64,000 nucleotides of DNA, taken from contig NZ_JQLL01000001.1 in the NCBI RefSeq assembly GCF_000744185.1, forward strand, positions 496,001 to 560,000, read 5' to 3'. The translations under genes and the position numbers were made by a program. Below, piece by piece: positions 33,507-42,941 of this stretch; within the stretch, counting starts at the first letter, position 1; the number at the start of each line of letters is the position of its first letter. This stretch comes from Carnobacterium funditum DSM 5970. Lineage in GTDB: Bacteria > Bacillota > Bacilli > Lactobacillales > Carnobacteriaceae. The notes beneath the pieces were generated by a model. It ran no database searches and had not been told where the DNA came from. It saw nothing but the letters and a program-made list of their open reading frames with translations.

Positions 33507-35557
33507 TTACAGTTCTTTCTCTAGCTGGATTTTCATCCATTTTTCAAGTTCTGCAAAGTGACTGTATATGAGAGCTTCTTCTGCAGCAAATTTTTCGAGC
33601 CGCTTTTGATAAACTTTTGTATCTATTAATTCTTTTTTTTCAATATTTGATACAATATTCATAATACCATCTTGTATTGTAACAAAACCTGCTTCAAAAA
33701 ACACGGAGATTATAAAAATGAGCATATTTTCTTTTAGTTTTAAATGTCCGGATAAAATTTTCGTTTTATGTCTTACGTCAATATCCATATGCGATGCAAT
33801 ATATTTAAAAACATGTGAGAATTGTATCCGACTCGGTATGCCCTCTAAATATACACTTTCTTGATTAAAGAAACTTACATAGATGTTAGAAGGTTCACTA
33901 TTTTGTAATAGCTCTCTTAATAATGTCAAGTTATCTGGACAATCGACTAAAATGAGTTTAGTTGTTTTCATTTCAAATTGCTTATTTTCTTTTTGGTTTG
34001 AAATCAAATGAGAATATCCAGTTACCGGTATTTTTTCTTGGTATTTATTATAATTCTTATCATTGAAAAAAACGTAGTCAGCACTAGGTAGTTGCCATAT
34101 ACTTGGTGAAACTTGGGTACTTCTTAAATCAAACAATTGCGTGCCTTTAACTACTAAGTCGTCTAACATCAGCTGAGGTTTCCTTAATCCATTCCATTCA
34201 TTGATATTCAGTTTACCTGTTATTGAAATTTCTGCTTCAGCTCCAATATTCTCAGCCATGGATCCAAGATGAAAGCCAATTGCATCTAGAGTTGCTTTCT
34301 CTTCAATTAAATTAAGTTTTAAATGTGTTTTTTCGCTACCGATTCTTTTAATTTCTTGAACTCGTACTTGCTCAAATAGAAAAACAGGTTTTGGATTTTC
34401 TGTTCCGAATGGAGCTAATTTTTGTAGTTCTTCGATTGCCTTTATGCTCACATCAGAAATGTGTAGTTTTTCATCAACAAAACAGGCGTTTTCTAATTGA
34501 TTGGGCCCTTCTTTTTGTTGCAAGAATGCATTCAATTCTGTTCTAAGGTTAGCTATGCTTTCAATTGGCAGAGTTAACCCGGCGGCCATTTGATGTCCTC
34601 CAAATTTCGTTATTAAATGATCAGTATCTTCTAAAGCATGAAACAAATGATACGTTGACGTACTCCTACCAGAACCTTTTGCATATCCTTTTTCATGATC
34701 AATGTTAAGAACAATAGCTGGTTTTCCAGTTGTTGCTACTATTTTACTAGCAACAATTCCTAATACACCCTCGTGCCATCCTTGTTTTGCTAAAATATAA
34801 ATGCCTTGGTCAGAATCTTCTTCTACCATTTCTAATGCTTCAGCAGTTATTCTCTTGACAATCGACTGTCTTTCACTATTTTTTACGTTTACCATTTCTG
34901 ATAAGCGTACGGCTTCTTCATCATCAAAAGTAGTCAACAATTCAACGGCAGGCGCAGCATCTCCTAAACGTCCAACAGCATTCAAACGTGGAGCTAAGGC
35001 GAAACCAATCGTTTCTTCATCTGCTTCATTTTGCTTGATACTTGCAACTTTACATAAAGCAATTAATCCTATTCTTTGTGATTCTTTCAATACAGCTAAG
35101 CCTTGCTTTACTAAAGCACGGTTTTCACCCGTTAAGCTGACTAAATCAGCAATTGTTCCTATAGCTACTAAATCAAGCATCTCTAAAGGTATTTCTCCTA
35201 GTAAGGCAGTAGCTAATTTGAAAGCCACACCTACTCCTGCTAAATTTTTGAAAGGATATTGGCCATTTGGATGTCTTGGATGAATTAAAGCATAAGCATC
35301 TGGCAAAGTACTTTGCAATTCATGGTGATCAGTGACTATCACATCAACTCCTAGCTCATTTGCTTTAGCAATAGCCTCATGACCCCCTACTCCATTGTCA
35401 CATGTTAAAATCAAGCCTGTTCCTGCTGAAATTAATTTTTCGAAGACCCTTGTGTTCGGTCCATATCCATCAGTAAAACGATTAGGAATATAATAATTAA
35501 CCTCTCCTCCTATCATTTCAATCGTTTCTTTTAAAACTGCAGTACTGGTAATCCCAT
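33507..35557 (-). CDS. recJ: single-stranded-DNA exonuclease RecJ, 3' exon (interrupted by a group II intron)
   Basis: Second part of recJ, a 5'-3' single-strand exonuclease of the DHH family used in recombination and mismatch repair. It begins with the last two bases of D95, then [10 protein letters not shown]. Downstream are VTDHHEL (the DHH motif), a DHHA1 region with [12 protein letters not shown], and the OB-like C-terminal part. Joined to 38333-38615 it makes 2334 bases, 777 codons plus stop, normal for RecJ (about 780). An apparent GTG start at 35603 lies inside the intron and is an artefact. It is followed by apt. Confidence 0.93.
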
Positions 35558-35606
35558 ATAGTGATAGGTAACCTTTTGATACTATCTCCAGGTTTTCCCC
35601 CACTCC

Positions 35607-35640
35607 ACACCGTGCGTGAGATTTTCACCTCACACGGCGT
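35607..35640 (-). ncRNA. group II intron domain V
   Basis: 34 nt on the minus strand: an 8-bp lower stem (ACGCCGTG with CACGGTGT less the bulge), a 2-nt CG bulge, a TGAG/CTCA upper stem and an 8-nt loop with GAAA. It begins ACGC, giving a CGC catalytic triad. This is the hallmark of a group II ribozyme. Confidence 0.92.
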
Positions 35641-35763
35641 TCCATCGAATTTATTTTTCCGCTTTTAGAGTTACTTTCTTGAATCAAGTTACAATTCGAT
35701 ATTACCAGCTATTATTCTGTACTTGTTCAACCTGTCCAAAAATTTCCCGTTCAATTGAAGTTC

Positions 35764-37581
35764 TTACATTAGTTTATCAATTGTTTTAGAATCTGTAGCA
35801 TGAATAAGTTTGTGAACTTGTTCAGTTACTAAGATTAAATTATCATAGGAATCATTTTGGCTTTTGAACCGTGGTTCAATATGATGACATCTAAGGTTAA
35901 CTGAGGTTAACATTTCTTGCGATATCTTACATTTGCCTTTTTGGGCTGAGTACAAAGATAAGCGATTGTCATTGTATTCCATGGTTCTTTCCTTTACAGG
36001 ATTTTCCATGATATGCCTCAACATAAATACATTTTCAAAAGATAGTTGGTTATGAATCAACTTCCTACCTTCTTCTGTACATTTGTTTACCTTCGTTTTC
36101 TTCATCATTGGATTCTTATGCTTTATATACCCGATGGGTAGTAAAGGCTGTTTCCTTATGAATCTGATTTGTTTACTTCGCCCATATTCCTTATTGATAA
36201 ACAGAGAGGCTATATGCCCCTCCTTTTTAATCCTCTTTGCCAATTTATGACTCTTGAACATTCCTTGCATTCTATACGCCATTAAACCTAAATCAAAAGA
36301 TATCATTGTTGCAATTCGGAAATACTGATGTATTCCGACAACCGTTGAGTTATACAATCCGATTTTTCTTACTTCATCGTTTGTACCCTTCGGGTATTTT
36401 ATTTGCTTAATGATTTCTCTCAACTTCGATTCAGTTCGATAAAATGCTTTATCAGATATGTGGCTTCTGACTATCCACCTATTACCTTTTGGAATGACTT
36501 TCATCTTAAAACCTAAGAACTCAGAGTATTCTGATTTGAGATTTACAATTTGGGACTTTTCTTCACTTATTTCTAAGTGCAATCTCTTTAAGAGCCAGTT
36601 CCTGCAAGCATAAAATATTTTTACCGCATCTGATTTATTCCTGCAAAATATCTTAAAATCATCAGCATATCTCACAACAAACATTTCTTTTAGATTGCTT
36701 TTTCTTAGCTCTTTATATTGATTCCCTTTATCGATACCCTTGCCTTCTTTTGTTCTATCAACTGGCATTACTGTTTTAGTTTTGACTTTCATCTGTTCCC
36801 ATTGGCTTGCTATCCACCAATCAAATTCATTTAGCACAATGTTACTCAATAACAGAGAAAGAATACCACCTTGCGGTGTTCCTTTATCGTTTTTAATCCT
36901 TGTGCCATCATTATATTCGACGGGCGCTTTAAGTATTTTACTCATTATGGAAATCAAATTTTTGTCTCTGATACCCAATGACCACATTTGTTTTAGAAGT
37001 TTGCTGTGAGATACATTATCAAAGAAACCCTTAATGTCTATATCAACAACATAATGTAAATGTTGCATTTGCATAAACCTGTAGCAATGTGCTATGGCAT
37101 GCTTTACAGAGCGGTTAGGTCTAAATCCATAACTGTGATTGTAAAACTTAGCTTCACAGATAGGTTCAAGAACCTGAAGAATCCTTTGTTGAATGAGTCT
37201 ATCCCAAATGGTTGGAATTCCTAACGGACGTGTTCTGCCGTCGGGCTTTGGAATCTCAATTCTTCGTACTGCTTTAGGATGATAGTTAGAAAACTTTTTC
37301 CTTATAACAGTTAGGTATTTTTACTCAGACATCTTGTTTATCTCTTTAAGCGTTCTCTTATCTACTCCAGGGGTATTACTACCCTTATTGTTTTTAATGT
37401 TTCTGTAGGCAAGAAGTAAATTGTTATCGGTAATCATATATTCCATCAGGTGATGAAATACTTTACCCTCCTTACTTTCACTATACAGACGGTCTGAAAT
37501 TTCCTGAGTATCATAATATTCAGCATTTCGTAACTTTTGTACTTTTAAGCCGGTATTATCTTTGTTCCTTGTTCGCCTCAT
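35764..37581 (-). pseudogene. intron-encoded reverse transcriptase/maturase with HNH domain, interrupted by one stop codon
   Basis: Intron-encoded protein of 605 codons that would help the intron splice and move. RT blocks are seen from about residue 55, including IPKPDGRTRPLGIPTIWDR, YGFRPNRS, GTPQGG and the active-site YADD (305-308). A maturase (X) region follows, then an HNH nuclease (CHHIEPRFKSQNDSYDNL). One in-frame TAA at 37321-37323 (codon 87) breaks it. The frame is otherwise open on both sides and no frameshift is needed. The ATG at 37581 lies 8 bases after GGGAGG. A sequencing error or suppression cannot be excluded. Confidence 0.88.
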
Positions 37582-38332
37582 AGTCATCGCCTCCCTTCAT
37601 CGGGGATTGATTCTATTAGTCTTACTCGAACCTATGAGTCTTCGTAAACTTAGCGAATTAATGAAAAATAAAATTCGACTCGAGCCTATCCCTCCACTAC
37701 TTATTATCGTAGCTTCATAGGTACTGTGGCTCTACTTTCACTTGGACTAATTAGCTTATTATTCTCTAACGAGATTTTCGTCTAAACTGCTTCATTTGCT
37801 GGTAAAAGCATCCACATCCCAAGTTTCCCACGTTCCGATTAAACTATCTCCTGCTATATATCTTTAGGTTTCTTCTATAGGCCGTTGCACTCGAATGCCC
37901 CCGTGAGGCAATATGGTATTTCATGACACCAGATTCTTACTTTACCACATGCAATGAGATTGACTTTTGGCGCAATCCCAACAACGCATTTCTACGTTTC
38001 CTATGTATCGACCCGTACATTCAAAGATTCGTCAGTTTCCTGTCAAGAAACATTCTAACCATGGATATTTTATGAGACCCCCAGCCTATAGGAAGCAGAA
38101 TCCACCTCTGGACTTTTTTCGTGTGAGATTTGATTCTCACTTACGGCTTCTCTCAGCTGTCTTCACCGAGCTTTACACTTTCGAAATTTCACCTTTTCTA
38201 AAGCATATCGGAGGATTAGGGATGTCGTTTCAGGGCGTTACCCCGTCATTCCAACATTCATTCAATCAGTTCTCCAGTCCTGTTATTGCTTCAGTCCTGT
38301 GTGTAAGTTTTTCGCTTACAAACGTGTCGCAC

Positions 38333-38615
38333 CTGCATCATAATCACCATAAACTGTGATGAGTTCACCATTTTCAATGGCACTCGTAATACGAGAAACA
38401 GCTTTGTCCATATCTTTTAAAAGATAGGGATCATGAATCCATGTATCATCAGGGGTAATAAAATCCTGTATTTTATCAACAGACTTTAAGCCTCTTTGAA
38501 GACAAAGTGAAATAAATAATGGCGTATAACTAGATTCAAGTTCTTTTTTTTCTTTATCATTTAAACTATCGAATGGTGTTTCTTTTACTTTCCATTTTTT
38601 TTGTACGTTTGACAA
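38333..38615 (-). CDS. recJ: RecJ, 5' exon
   Basis: Encodes residues 1-94 and the first base of codon 95. It ends ITVYGDYDA, the first part of the DYDADG metal-binding motif. The start is a TTG at 38615 with GGGAGTG upstream, and an extended -10 (TGGTATACT) lies about 25 bases further. Without splicing, translation runs into the intron and stops within a few codons, giving a useless ~99-residue peptide. The intron is therefore disruptive unless spliced. Confidence 0.9.
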
Positions 38616-38639
38616 ATCGTCTCACTCCCAACCTTTAAT

Positions 38640-38648
38640 AGTATACCA
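38640..38648 (-). promoter_or_regulatory. recJ extended -10 promoter
   Basis: TGGTATACT on the minus strand (TATACT at 38640-38645) lies about 25 bases before the recJ start, after the degV terminator. No good -35 is visible. Confidence 0.55.
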
Positions 38649-38680
38649 AAAAATCAATAAAAAAAGGATGAACAACTAAA

Positions 38681-38727
38681 AAACAATAAAAAACTTTCCT
38701 ATTTTCAGGAAAGTTTTTTTATTGTTT
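38681..38727 (-). terminator. intrinsic terminator after degV
   Basis: A long near-perfect stem (38681-38700 with 38707-38727) around a 6-base loop, with T-runs on both strands, lies just past the degV stop. Confidence 0.88.
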
Positions 38728-38732
38728 AAGTT

Positions 38733-39599
38733 TTAAGATTCTGTAACGATTATCCCAATTCCAATCAAGCCAGGACCAGTGTGAACACCTAAAGCCGGAC
38801 TAACCTCACCTTCGAAAATCGTATCAAACAATGGCAATTTTTCTTTGAGTACGGAACGTATCTCATTTACTTGATTTTTAGCTGTCTTTCCTCCATAAGC
38901 AATAGCCAAATTGTATTTTTTTGCGGTTCCTGCAAAGTCAACAGCTAAATCAATTGCTTTTTGTACACTTTTTTTACTTCCTCTTATTTTCGCAACGGTA
39001 TGATAGACACCTTCATCATTACAAGTAATGATAGGTTTTAAATTAAGCATATTTCCTAAAATAGACGCTACCAACCCAATTCGCCCCCCTTTTTGTAAAT
39101 ATTCAAGAGTAGGAACATGAAAGAACATTTTTGATTTTAAAACATCTTCTTGTAATTTCATTTTAATTGTTTCCCAGTCTAATCCAGCCTCAAGATATTT
39201 ATATGCTTGAACAGCAATCAGACCACTACCAATACCGATATTTTTTGAATCTATTGTCAAAATATCCATATCTGTGAAACTTTCCGAAATCACTCTTACC
39301 ATATTATTGGTTCCACTTAATCCACTCGAAATAGTCACGCATATTACTTTCTTAAACCCATCATCTTGTATCTTTTTAAAAATATCTGAGATAACTTCTC
39401 CACTTGGAAGGGAAGTTGTTGGAATCTCTTCCGATAGACGATCATAAACATCTTGAGCGGTAATATTTACATTATCGATAAATTCTTCATCTTTATAAAT
39501 AATTTTAAGTGGGATAACATTCATATTACCTAATTCAACATACTCTTCAGGAACATTAGAACCTGAGTCAACCAAAAATGCAACTTTGTCTTTATTCAT
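38733..39599 (-). CDS. DegV family fatty-acid-binding protein
   Basis: DegV proteins bind a long-chain fatty acid and, as FakB, present it to the kinase FakA; which member this is cannot be told. The N terminus has VAFLVDSGSNVPEEY and the segment TTSLPSGEV holds the ligand-contacting serine/threonine cluster. GLSGTNN and GVHTGPGLIGIGI near the end are typical. 288 residues is normal. It is 13 bases downstream of the DUF1836 gene, making a two-gene operon. Confidence 0.92.
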   Translation of the reverse strand: MNKDKVAFLVDSGSNVPEEYVELGNMNVIPLKIIYKDEEFIDNVNITAQDVYDRLSEEIPTTSLPSGEVISDIFKKIQDDGFKKVICVTISSGLSGTNNMVRVISESFTDMDILTIDSKNIGIGSGLIAVQAYKYLEAGLDWETIKMKLQEDVLKSKMFFHVPTLEYLQKGGRIGLVASILGNMLNLKPIITCNDEGVYHTVAKIRGSKKSVQKAIDLAVDFAGTAKKYNLAIAYGGKTAKNQVNEIRSVLKEKLPLFDTIFEGEVSPALGVHTGPGLIGIGIIVTES

Positions 39600-39612
39600 T
39601 TAAAATACCTCA

Positions 39613-40191
39613 CTAATCCATTTTTTTATTTTTTTCTATTTCAGAATTTCTTTTTTCAACTAATGCTAAAACTTTTTGAGTCGTAATTTTTGATGCAACT
39701 GCTATCGTTGACGTACGAACAACGAGGTTTTCTATTTTAGTATTATTAGGTAATAAAGGTAAAAATTGTTTTTTTTCAACTTCAATATGTGAAGCGATCG
39801 CAATTAAAGCAGTCTCTTGTTCTGTGCAAAATAAATCATACGATTCTCTAATACCACTCACGGATGCTTGATAAACGATACCCTCTTTCACTTCAGAAAT
39901 GGTCAAAACTTGTTTCAATACAGATATGGCAATCAAATAAGCTAAATGTTTTTTGTTGTATCTTTTTTTTACAGGAGCGGGAATTAAATCTAACTTAACG
40001 TAATTATTTATCATAGATGCTGTAATAATTTTATTTTGTTTATCTGCTTTAAACACATAGAGATAATTATCTATTAAGTTTAACACCTGATCCATATATA
40101 AATCAAAATCTGGTAACTCTTCCCAACGAGGAAAATGAAATTGTGTTATTTCTTTTGTCCAATCAATGAGTTCTTTTTCCAAATCGTTCAA
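39613..40191 (-). CDS. DUF1836 family protein, putative regulator
   Basis: Conserved Firmicute protein of 192 residues that is often found next to degV. The segment ITASMINNYVKLDLIPAPVKKRYNKKHLAYLI (given as a region, residues about 58-90) looks like a MerR-type helix-turn-helix. Function is not established. It is preceded by a good promoter overlapped by a palindrome, which would suit autoregulation. It leads into degV. Confidence 0.85.
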   Translation of the reverse strand: MNDLEKELIDWTKEITQFHFPRWEELPDFDLYMDQVLNLIDNYLYVFKADKQNKIITASMINNYVKLDLIPAPVKKRYNKKHLAYLIAISVLKQVLTISEVKEGIVYQASVSGIRESYDLFCTEQETALIAIASHIEVEKKQFLPLLPNNTKIENLVVRTSTIAVASKITTQKVLALVEKRNSEIEKNKKMD

Positions 40192-40226
40192 TTTATCACC
40201 TATTTTCTTTAGCTTTCATTTAAAAT

Positions 40227-40273
40227 ATTTTACCATATATGTTGTAACTAGACAAACTAGTTGTAACAACTAG
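40227..40273 (-). promoter_or_regulatory. promoter and operator-like palindrome upstream of the DUF1836-degV operon
   Basis: On the minus strand TTGTCT (40250-40255) and TAAAAT (40227-40232, with TG before it) are 17 bases apart. A perfect 17-base palindrome (40257-40273, CTAGTTGT-A-ACAACTAG) sits next to the -35, and a GTTGTAACTAG half-copy lies at 40241-40251 in the spacer. The rest of 40192-40508 holds a terminator (40399-40437) and no gene. Confidence 0.65.
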
Positions 40274-40398
40274 ATAAACAGGAAATAAAATAACATAAAT
40301 GCTACTAGTAATAGACTAAAAACGGATTATTTTTTGCTAGATAATCATCCTATGTAAATTAGTATACGTTTTTTAAAACCTTCCTCTATCGAGTTCTT

Positions 40399-40437
40399 TA
40401 AAAAAGAGGCAACACGAAATAACATTCGTATTGCCTC
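40399..40437 (-). terminator. intrinsic terminator after the LapA-like gene
   Basis: GAGGCAA (40406-40412) pairs with TTGCCTC (40431-40437), extended inwards, and is followed on the minus strand by six Ts. Confidence 0.85.
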
Positions 40438-40508
40438 AAAATGTAAGGTTTTCTTCTGAAATTTTCCTATCGTCAACACTATAAAAGAATTTTAACAATT
40501 AGTTGAAA

Positions 40509-40925
40509 TCACTTTTTATTTAGAACGGATTCTGAATTTGTATTATGAGTCATTCTATCTATTAATTCTTTTTCTAGACTGTTAATTTTAGTCGTTTTAC
40601 TTGCTATCTCTTCATCTTTTTTTGTAATTTCTTGTTCATATTTCATTTTTTGTTTTTCTAATTCATTTTGTTTTTTTTCATCTGATTTTGATAGTTCAAC
40701 TTCATAATTTTTTATTTGTTTTTTTGTTTTAAATGCTGTATTTGTTGCAATTAGAACGGTAACTAAAGCTCCGATAAATAAAGACCCTAATATAATCATA
40801 ATTAATGGCCACGAAACTAGCGCAAAACCAAAGTTAACCGGTACTACGTCTACATTCAATACTGCAAATAATGAAATCAACAAAATAAGAATGATTGCTA
40901 AAATAGTAGCCCATTGTTTTTTCAT
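40509..40925 (-). CDS. LapA family (DUF1049) membrane protein
   Basis: Two N-terminal membrane helices (about residues 6-26 and 36-60), then a charged coiled coil (about 70-125, rich in Lys/Glu). This is the layout of the LapA/DUF1049 family, of unclear function in Gram-positives. The second of two adjacent ATGs (40925) lies 6 bases after GAGGGG and is preferred; it gives 138 residues. It follows the SDR gene after a 90-base gap. Confidence 0.85.
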   Translation of the reverse strand: MKKQWATILAIILILLISLFAVLNVDVVPVNFGFALVSWPLIMIILGSLFIGALVTVLIATNTAFKTKKQIKNYEVELSKSDEKKQNELEKQKMKYEQEITKKDEEIASKTTKINSLEKELIDRMTHNTNSESVLNKK

Positions 40926-41015
40926 CATATACCCCTCAATTCATTATAAATTTTTCCACACTCTTTGTTGCTACTATTCTAGCATAATAAAGTCCGTGTC
41001 CCTAATGAAACCCTT

Positions 41016-41819
41016 TTATTTATTGTTGAAAAGTTTCAGAGCTATAAAGTCCCCAGTTTTCGGAAAAAGAGTGTAAAATTTGCTCGCTAATTCCATTGAA
41101 TAAGGCAAGTTTAACTCTCTTTTTTGCGTCCCAATTAGTCCAGTAATTCGTTCAGCAACCGATTCGGATTTTAAAACTATTTTCTTAACTTTTTTTAAAT
41201 AGGTTCCACTTTGATCTGCAATGTCAAAAAAATTCGTATCGATTGGACCAGGGTTAACTGTTGTAACGGTTATACCTAATGGTTTTAATTCTAAACGTAA
41301 GGCATTAGAATACCCTATCACGGCAAATTTTGTTGCAGAATAAATACTTGATTTAGAAGTAGCCATTTTACCGGCTTGTGATGCGATATTAATGATATGT
41401 CCTTGCTCTTTTTCAGCCATCTGTATAGCAACTAATTGTGTTACATACATCATTCCTAACACGTTTACTCTAAACATATTTTCTACAATCGACATGTCAA
41501 ACGTCAAGGCTTCTTCAAAATGACCAAATCCAGCATTGTTAATTAAAACATCTACATCTCCAACTTCTTGATAAACTTGTTCAATTACCTTTTGTATTTC
41601 TTCTGGATTGGATACATCTAAACGATAAGCATATGCTGGTTTGTTTGATAATGCCGAACAGTTTTTTTTCACTTTTTCTAAAAGCTCTGTTCTGCGCGCA
41701 GTTACAACTACAATTGCACCTTGTTTGGCAACTTGATAAGCTATTTCTTCGCCTAACCCAGCAGAAGCTCCAGTAATAAAAACTATTTTATCTACTAAAT
41801 GATTAGTGTTATTTGTCAT
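41016..41819 (-). CDS. short-chain dehydrogenase/reductase (YqjQ-like)
   Basis: NAD(P)-dependent oxidoreductase with Rossmann motif TGASAGLG (residues about 16-23), NNAG near 91-94, catalytic serine in NIASQAG and YSATK. The C-terminal part is typical of the DHRS7-like YqjQ group found next to rnz and recJ. 267 residues is normal. The substrate is unknown. It lies 25 bases downstream of rnz. Confidence 0.9.
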   Translation of the reverse strand: MTNNTNHLVDKIVFITGASAGLGEEIAYQVAKQGAIVVVTARRTELLEKVKKNCSALSNKPAYAYRLDVSNPEEIQKVIEQVYQEVGDVDVLINNAGFGHFEEALTFDMSIVENMFRVNVLGMMYVTQLVAIQMAEKEQGHIINIASQAGKMATSKSSIYSATKFAVIGYSNALRLELKPLGITVTTVNPGPIDTNFFDIADQSGTYLKKVKKIVLKSESVAERITGLIGTQKRELNLPYSMELASKFYTLFPKTGDFIALKLFNNK

Positions 41820-41844
41820 TTCTTATTGCCCCTTTTCTAATGAA

Positions 41845-42774
41845 TTATTTACTTAACGGGATATTATATTCTTCAAAATCTTTTGCAACTTTAGTTTGTT
41901 TAAAATACTGTTTAGCTTCTTTTTCTAGTGCAATAACGTCTTTACCTAAATAGCGCGCACTAATATGAGTTAAGAACAACTGTTTGACATTGGCTGCTTT
42001 GGCGACACTAGCAGCATCAACATTTGTAGAATGATTATAGTCTCGTGCCATTTTTTGATCCGAACCTTCAAAGGTACTTTCGTGCACAAGAACGTCAGCA
42101 TTTTTTGCTAATATCCTACTATTTCGTGTCATTTTTGTATCTCCTAAAATAGCAACGACTCTCCCTTTTTGAGTTTCGCCAATATAGTCTAATCCATTGA
42201 AACTACGTCCATCTGATAATGTAATCGTTTCACCATTTTTTAATTTGCCGTATAAAGGTCCAAATGGAATTCCGCTTTCTTTAAGTTTTTCCACCTGCAG
42301 ACTACCTTGATGATCTGATTCTTCAATACGATAACCAAAAGATTCTATCCCATGCTCTAAAGGTAAACAACTAACTTTGAATTGGGAATCTTCAAAAACT
42401 ACTCCTGGTTCATCAATTTCATTGAATTTCAGTTGAAATTTCAAATTTGTCCCTGACACCTTTAAGCTAGTTAGAATAAAATTTTTAATGCCTTTAGGCC
42501 CATAAATAGTTAATGGGCTTTCTCCACCTTGAAATGATCGACTACTAATCAGACCTGGCAATCCAAAAATATGATCTCCGTGAAGATGAGTAATAAATAT
42601 TTTATCAATTTTTCTTGGTTTTAAAGTTGTATGCAAGATTTGTTGCTGTGTAGCTTCCCCACAATCAAATAACCAGATACTATTTCGTTCTGCTAATAAT
42701 TTTAATGCAATACTAGTCACATTGCGACTTTTAGCCGGAACACCTGCACCGGTTCCTAAGAATAATATTTCCAT
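41845..42774 (-). CDS. rnz: ribonuclease Z
   Basis: Endonuclease that cuts the 3' trailer of tRNA precursors lacking encoded CCA. It has the metallo-beta-lactamase motif [12 protein letters not shown] (near residue 63), the segment [14 protein letters not shown] and the C-terminal HISARY ligand motif. The length of 309 residues matches the short form. It follows obg after a terminator and precedes the SDR gene. Confidence 0.96.
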   Translation of the reverse strand: MEILFLGTGAGVPAKSRNVTSIALKLLAERNSIWLFDCGEATQQQILHTTLKPRKIDKIFITHLHGDHIFGLPGLISSRSFQGGESPLTIYGPKGIKNFILTSLKVSGTNLKFQLKFNEIDEPGVVFEDSQFKVSCLPLEHGIESFGYRIEESDHQGSLQVEKLKESGIPFGPLYGKLKNGETITLSDGRSFNGLDYIGETQKGRVVAILGDTKMTRNSRILAKNADVLVHESTFEGSDQKMARDYNHSTNVDAASVAKAANVKQLFLTHISARYLGKDVIALEKEAKQYFKQTKVAKDFEEYNIPLSK

Positions 42775-42881
42775 TTATACACAATCCTAACCACTTAATA
42801 TTTATTCAAGTATTATTTAACGTATCAATTTCATTCTATTTTAACAAATTTATCATTATTTAACGATAAACAAATGAACTG

Positions 42882-42928
42882 AAAAAAGGTACTCCAATTG
42901 AATGCTTATTCAATTGGAGTACCTTTTT
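42882..42928. terminator. bidirectional terminator after obg
   Basis: A perfect 16-bp stem (42888-42903 with 42908-42923) with a 4-base loop, flanked by an A-run and a T-run. Confidence 0.92.
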
Positions 42929-42941
42929 GTTAGTTCTTACT

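Larger units (their letters stand above)
35558..38332 (-). mobile_element. group II intron inserted in recJ (2775 bp)
   Basis: On the minus strand the intron starts GTGCGAC (5' consensus GTGYG) at 38332 and ends ...CTATCACTAT (3' AY) at 35558. Exact removal restores the recJ frame across GAT-GCA-G | AT-GGG, i.e. DADG. Domain V is a clean 34-nt hairpin at 35607-35640, and domain VI follows with a GATAG/CTATC stem. An RT-maturase-HNH reading frame lies in domain IV (35764-37581). The sense orientation allows splicing from recJ mRNA. The 750-base stretch 37582-38332 is the structured ribozyme core with no protein gene. Confidence 0.93.

Noticed and set aside
34801-35283. 160-codon plus-strand frame inside recJ
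   Set aside because: Antisense shadow of a conserved gene, with no ribosome-binding site of its own.
35599-35603. GTG start giving a separate 698-aa RecJ
   Set aside because: The first 16 codons are intron domain V/VI sequence. RecJ homology begins only at the 3' splice site, and motif I is split.
37075-37320. Frameshift between two parts of the intron-encoded protein
   Set aside because: Reading by hand shows the same frame throughout with RT blocks continuous from 37320 to 37075; only one TAA interrupts it.
37967-38359. Plus-strand 130-codon frame across the intron end
   Set aside because: It runs antisense through ribozyme core and recJ exon, has no ribosome-binding site, and shows no family similarity.
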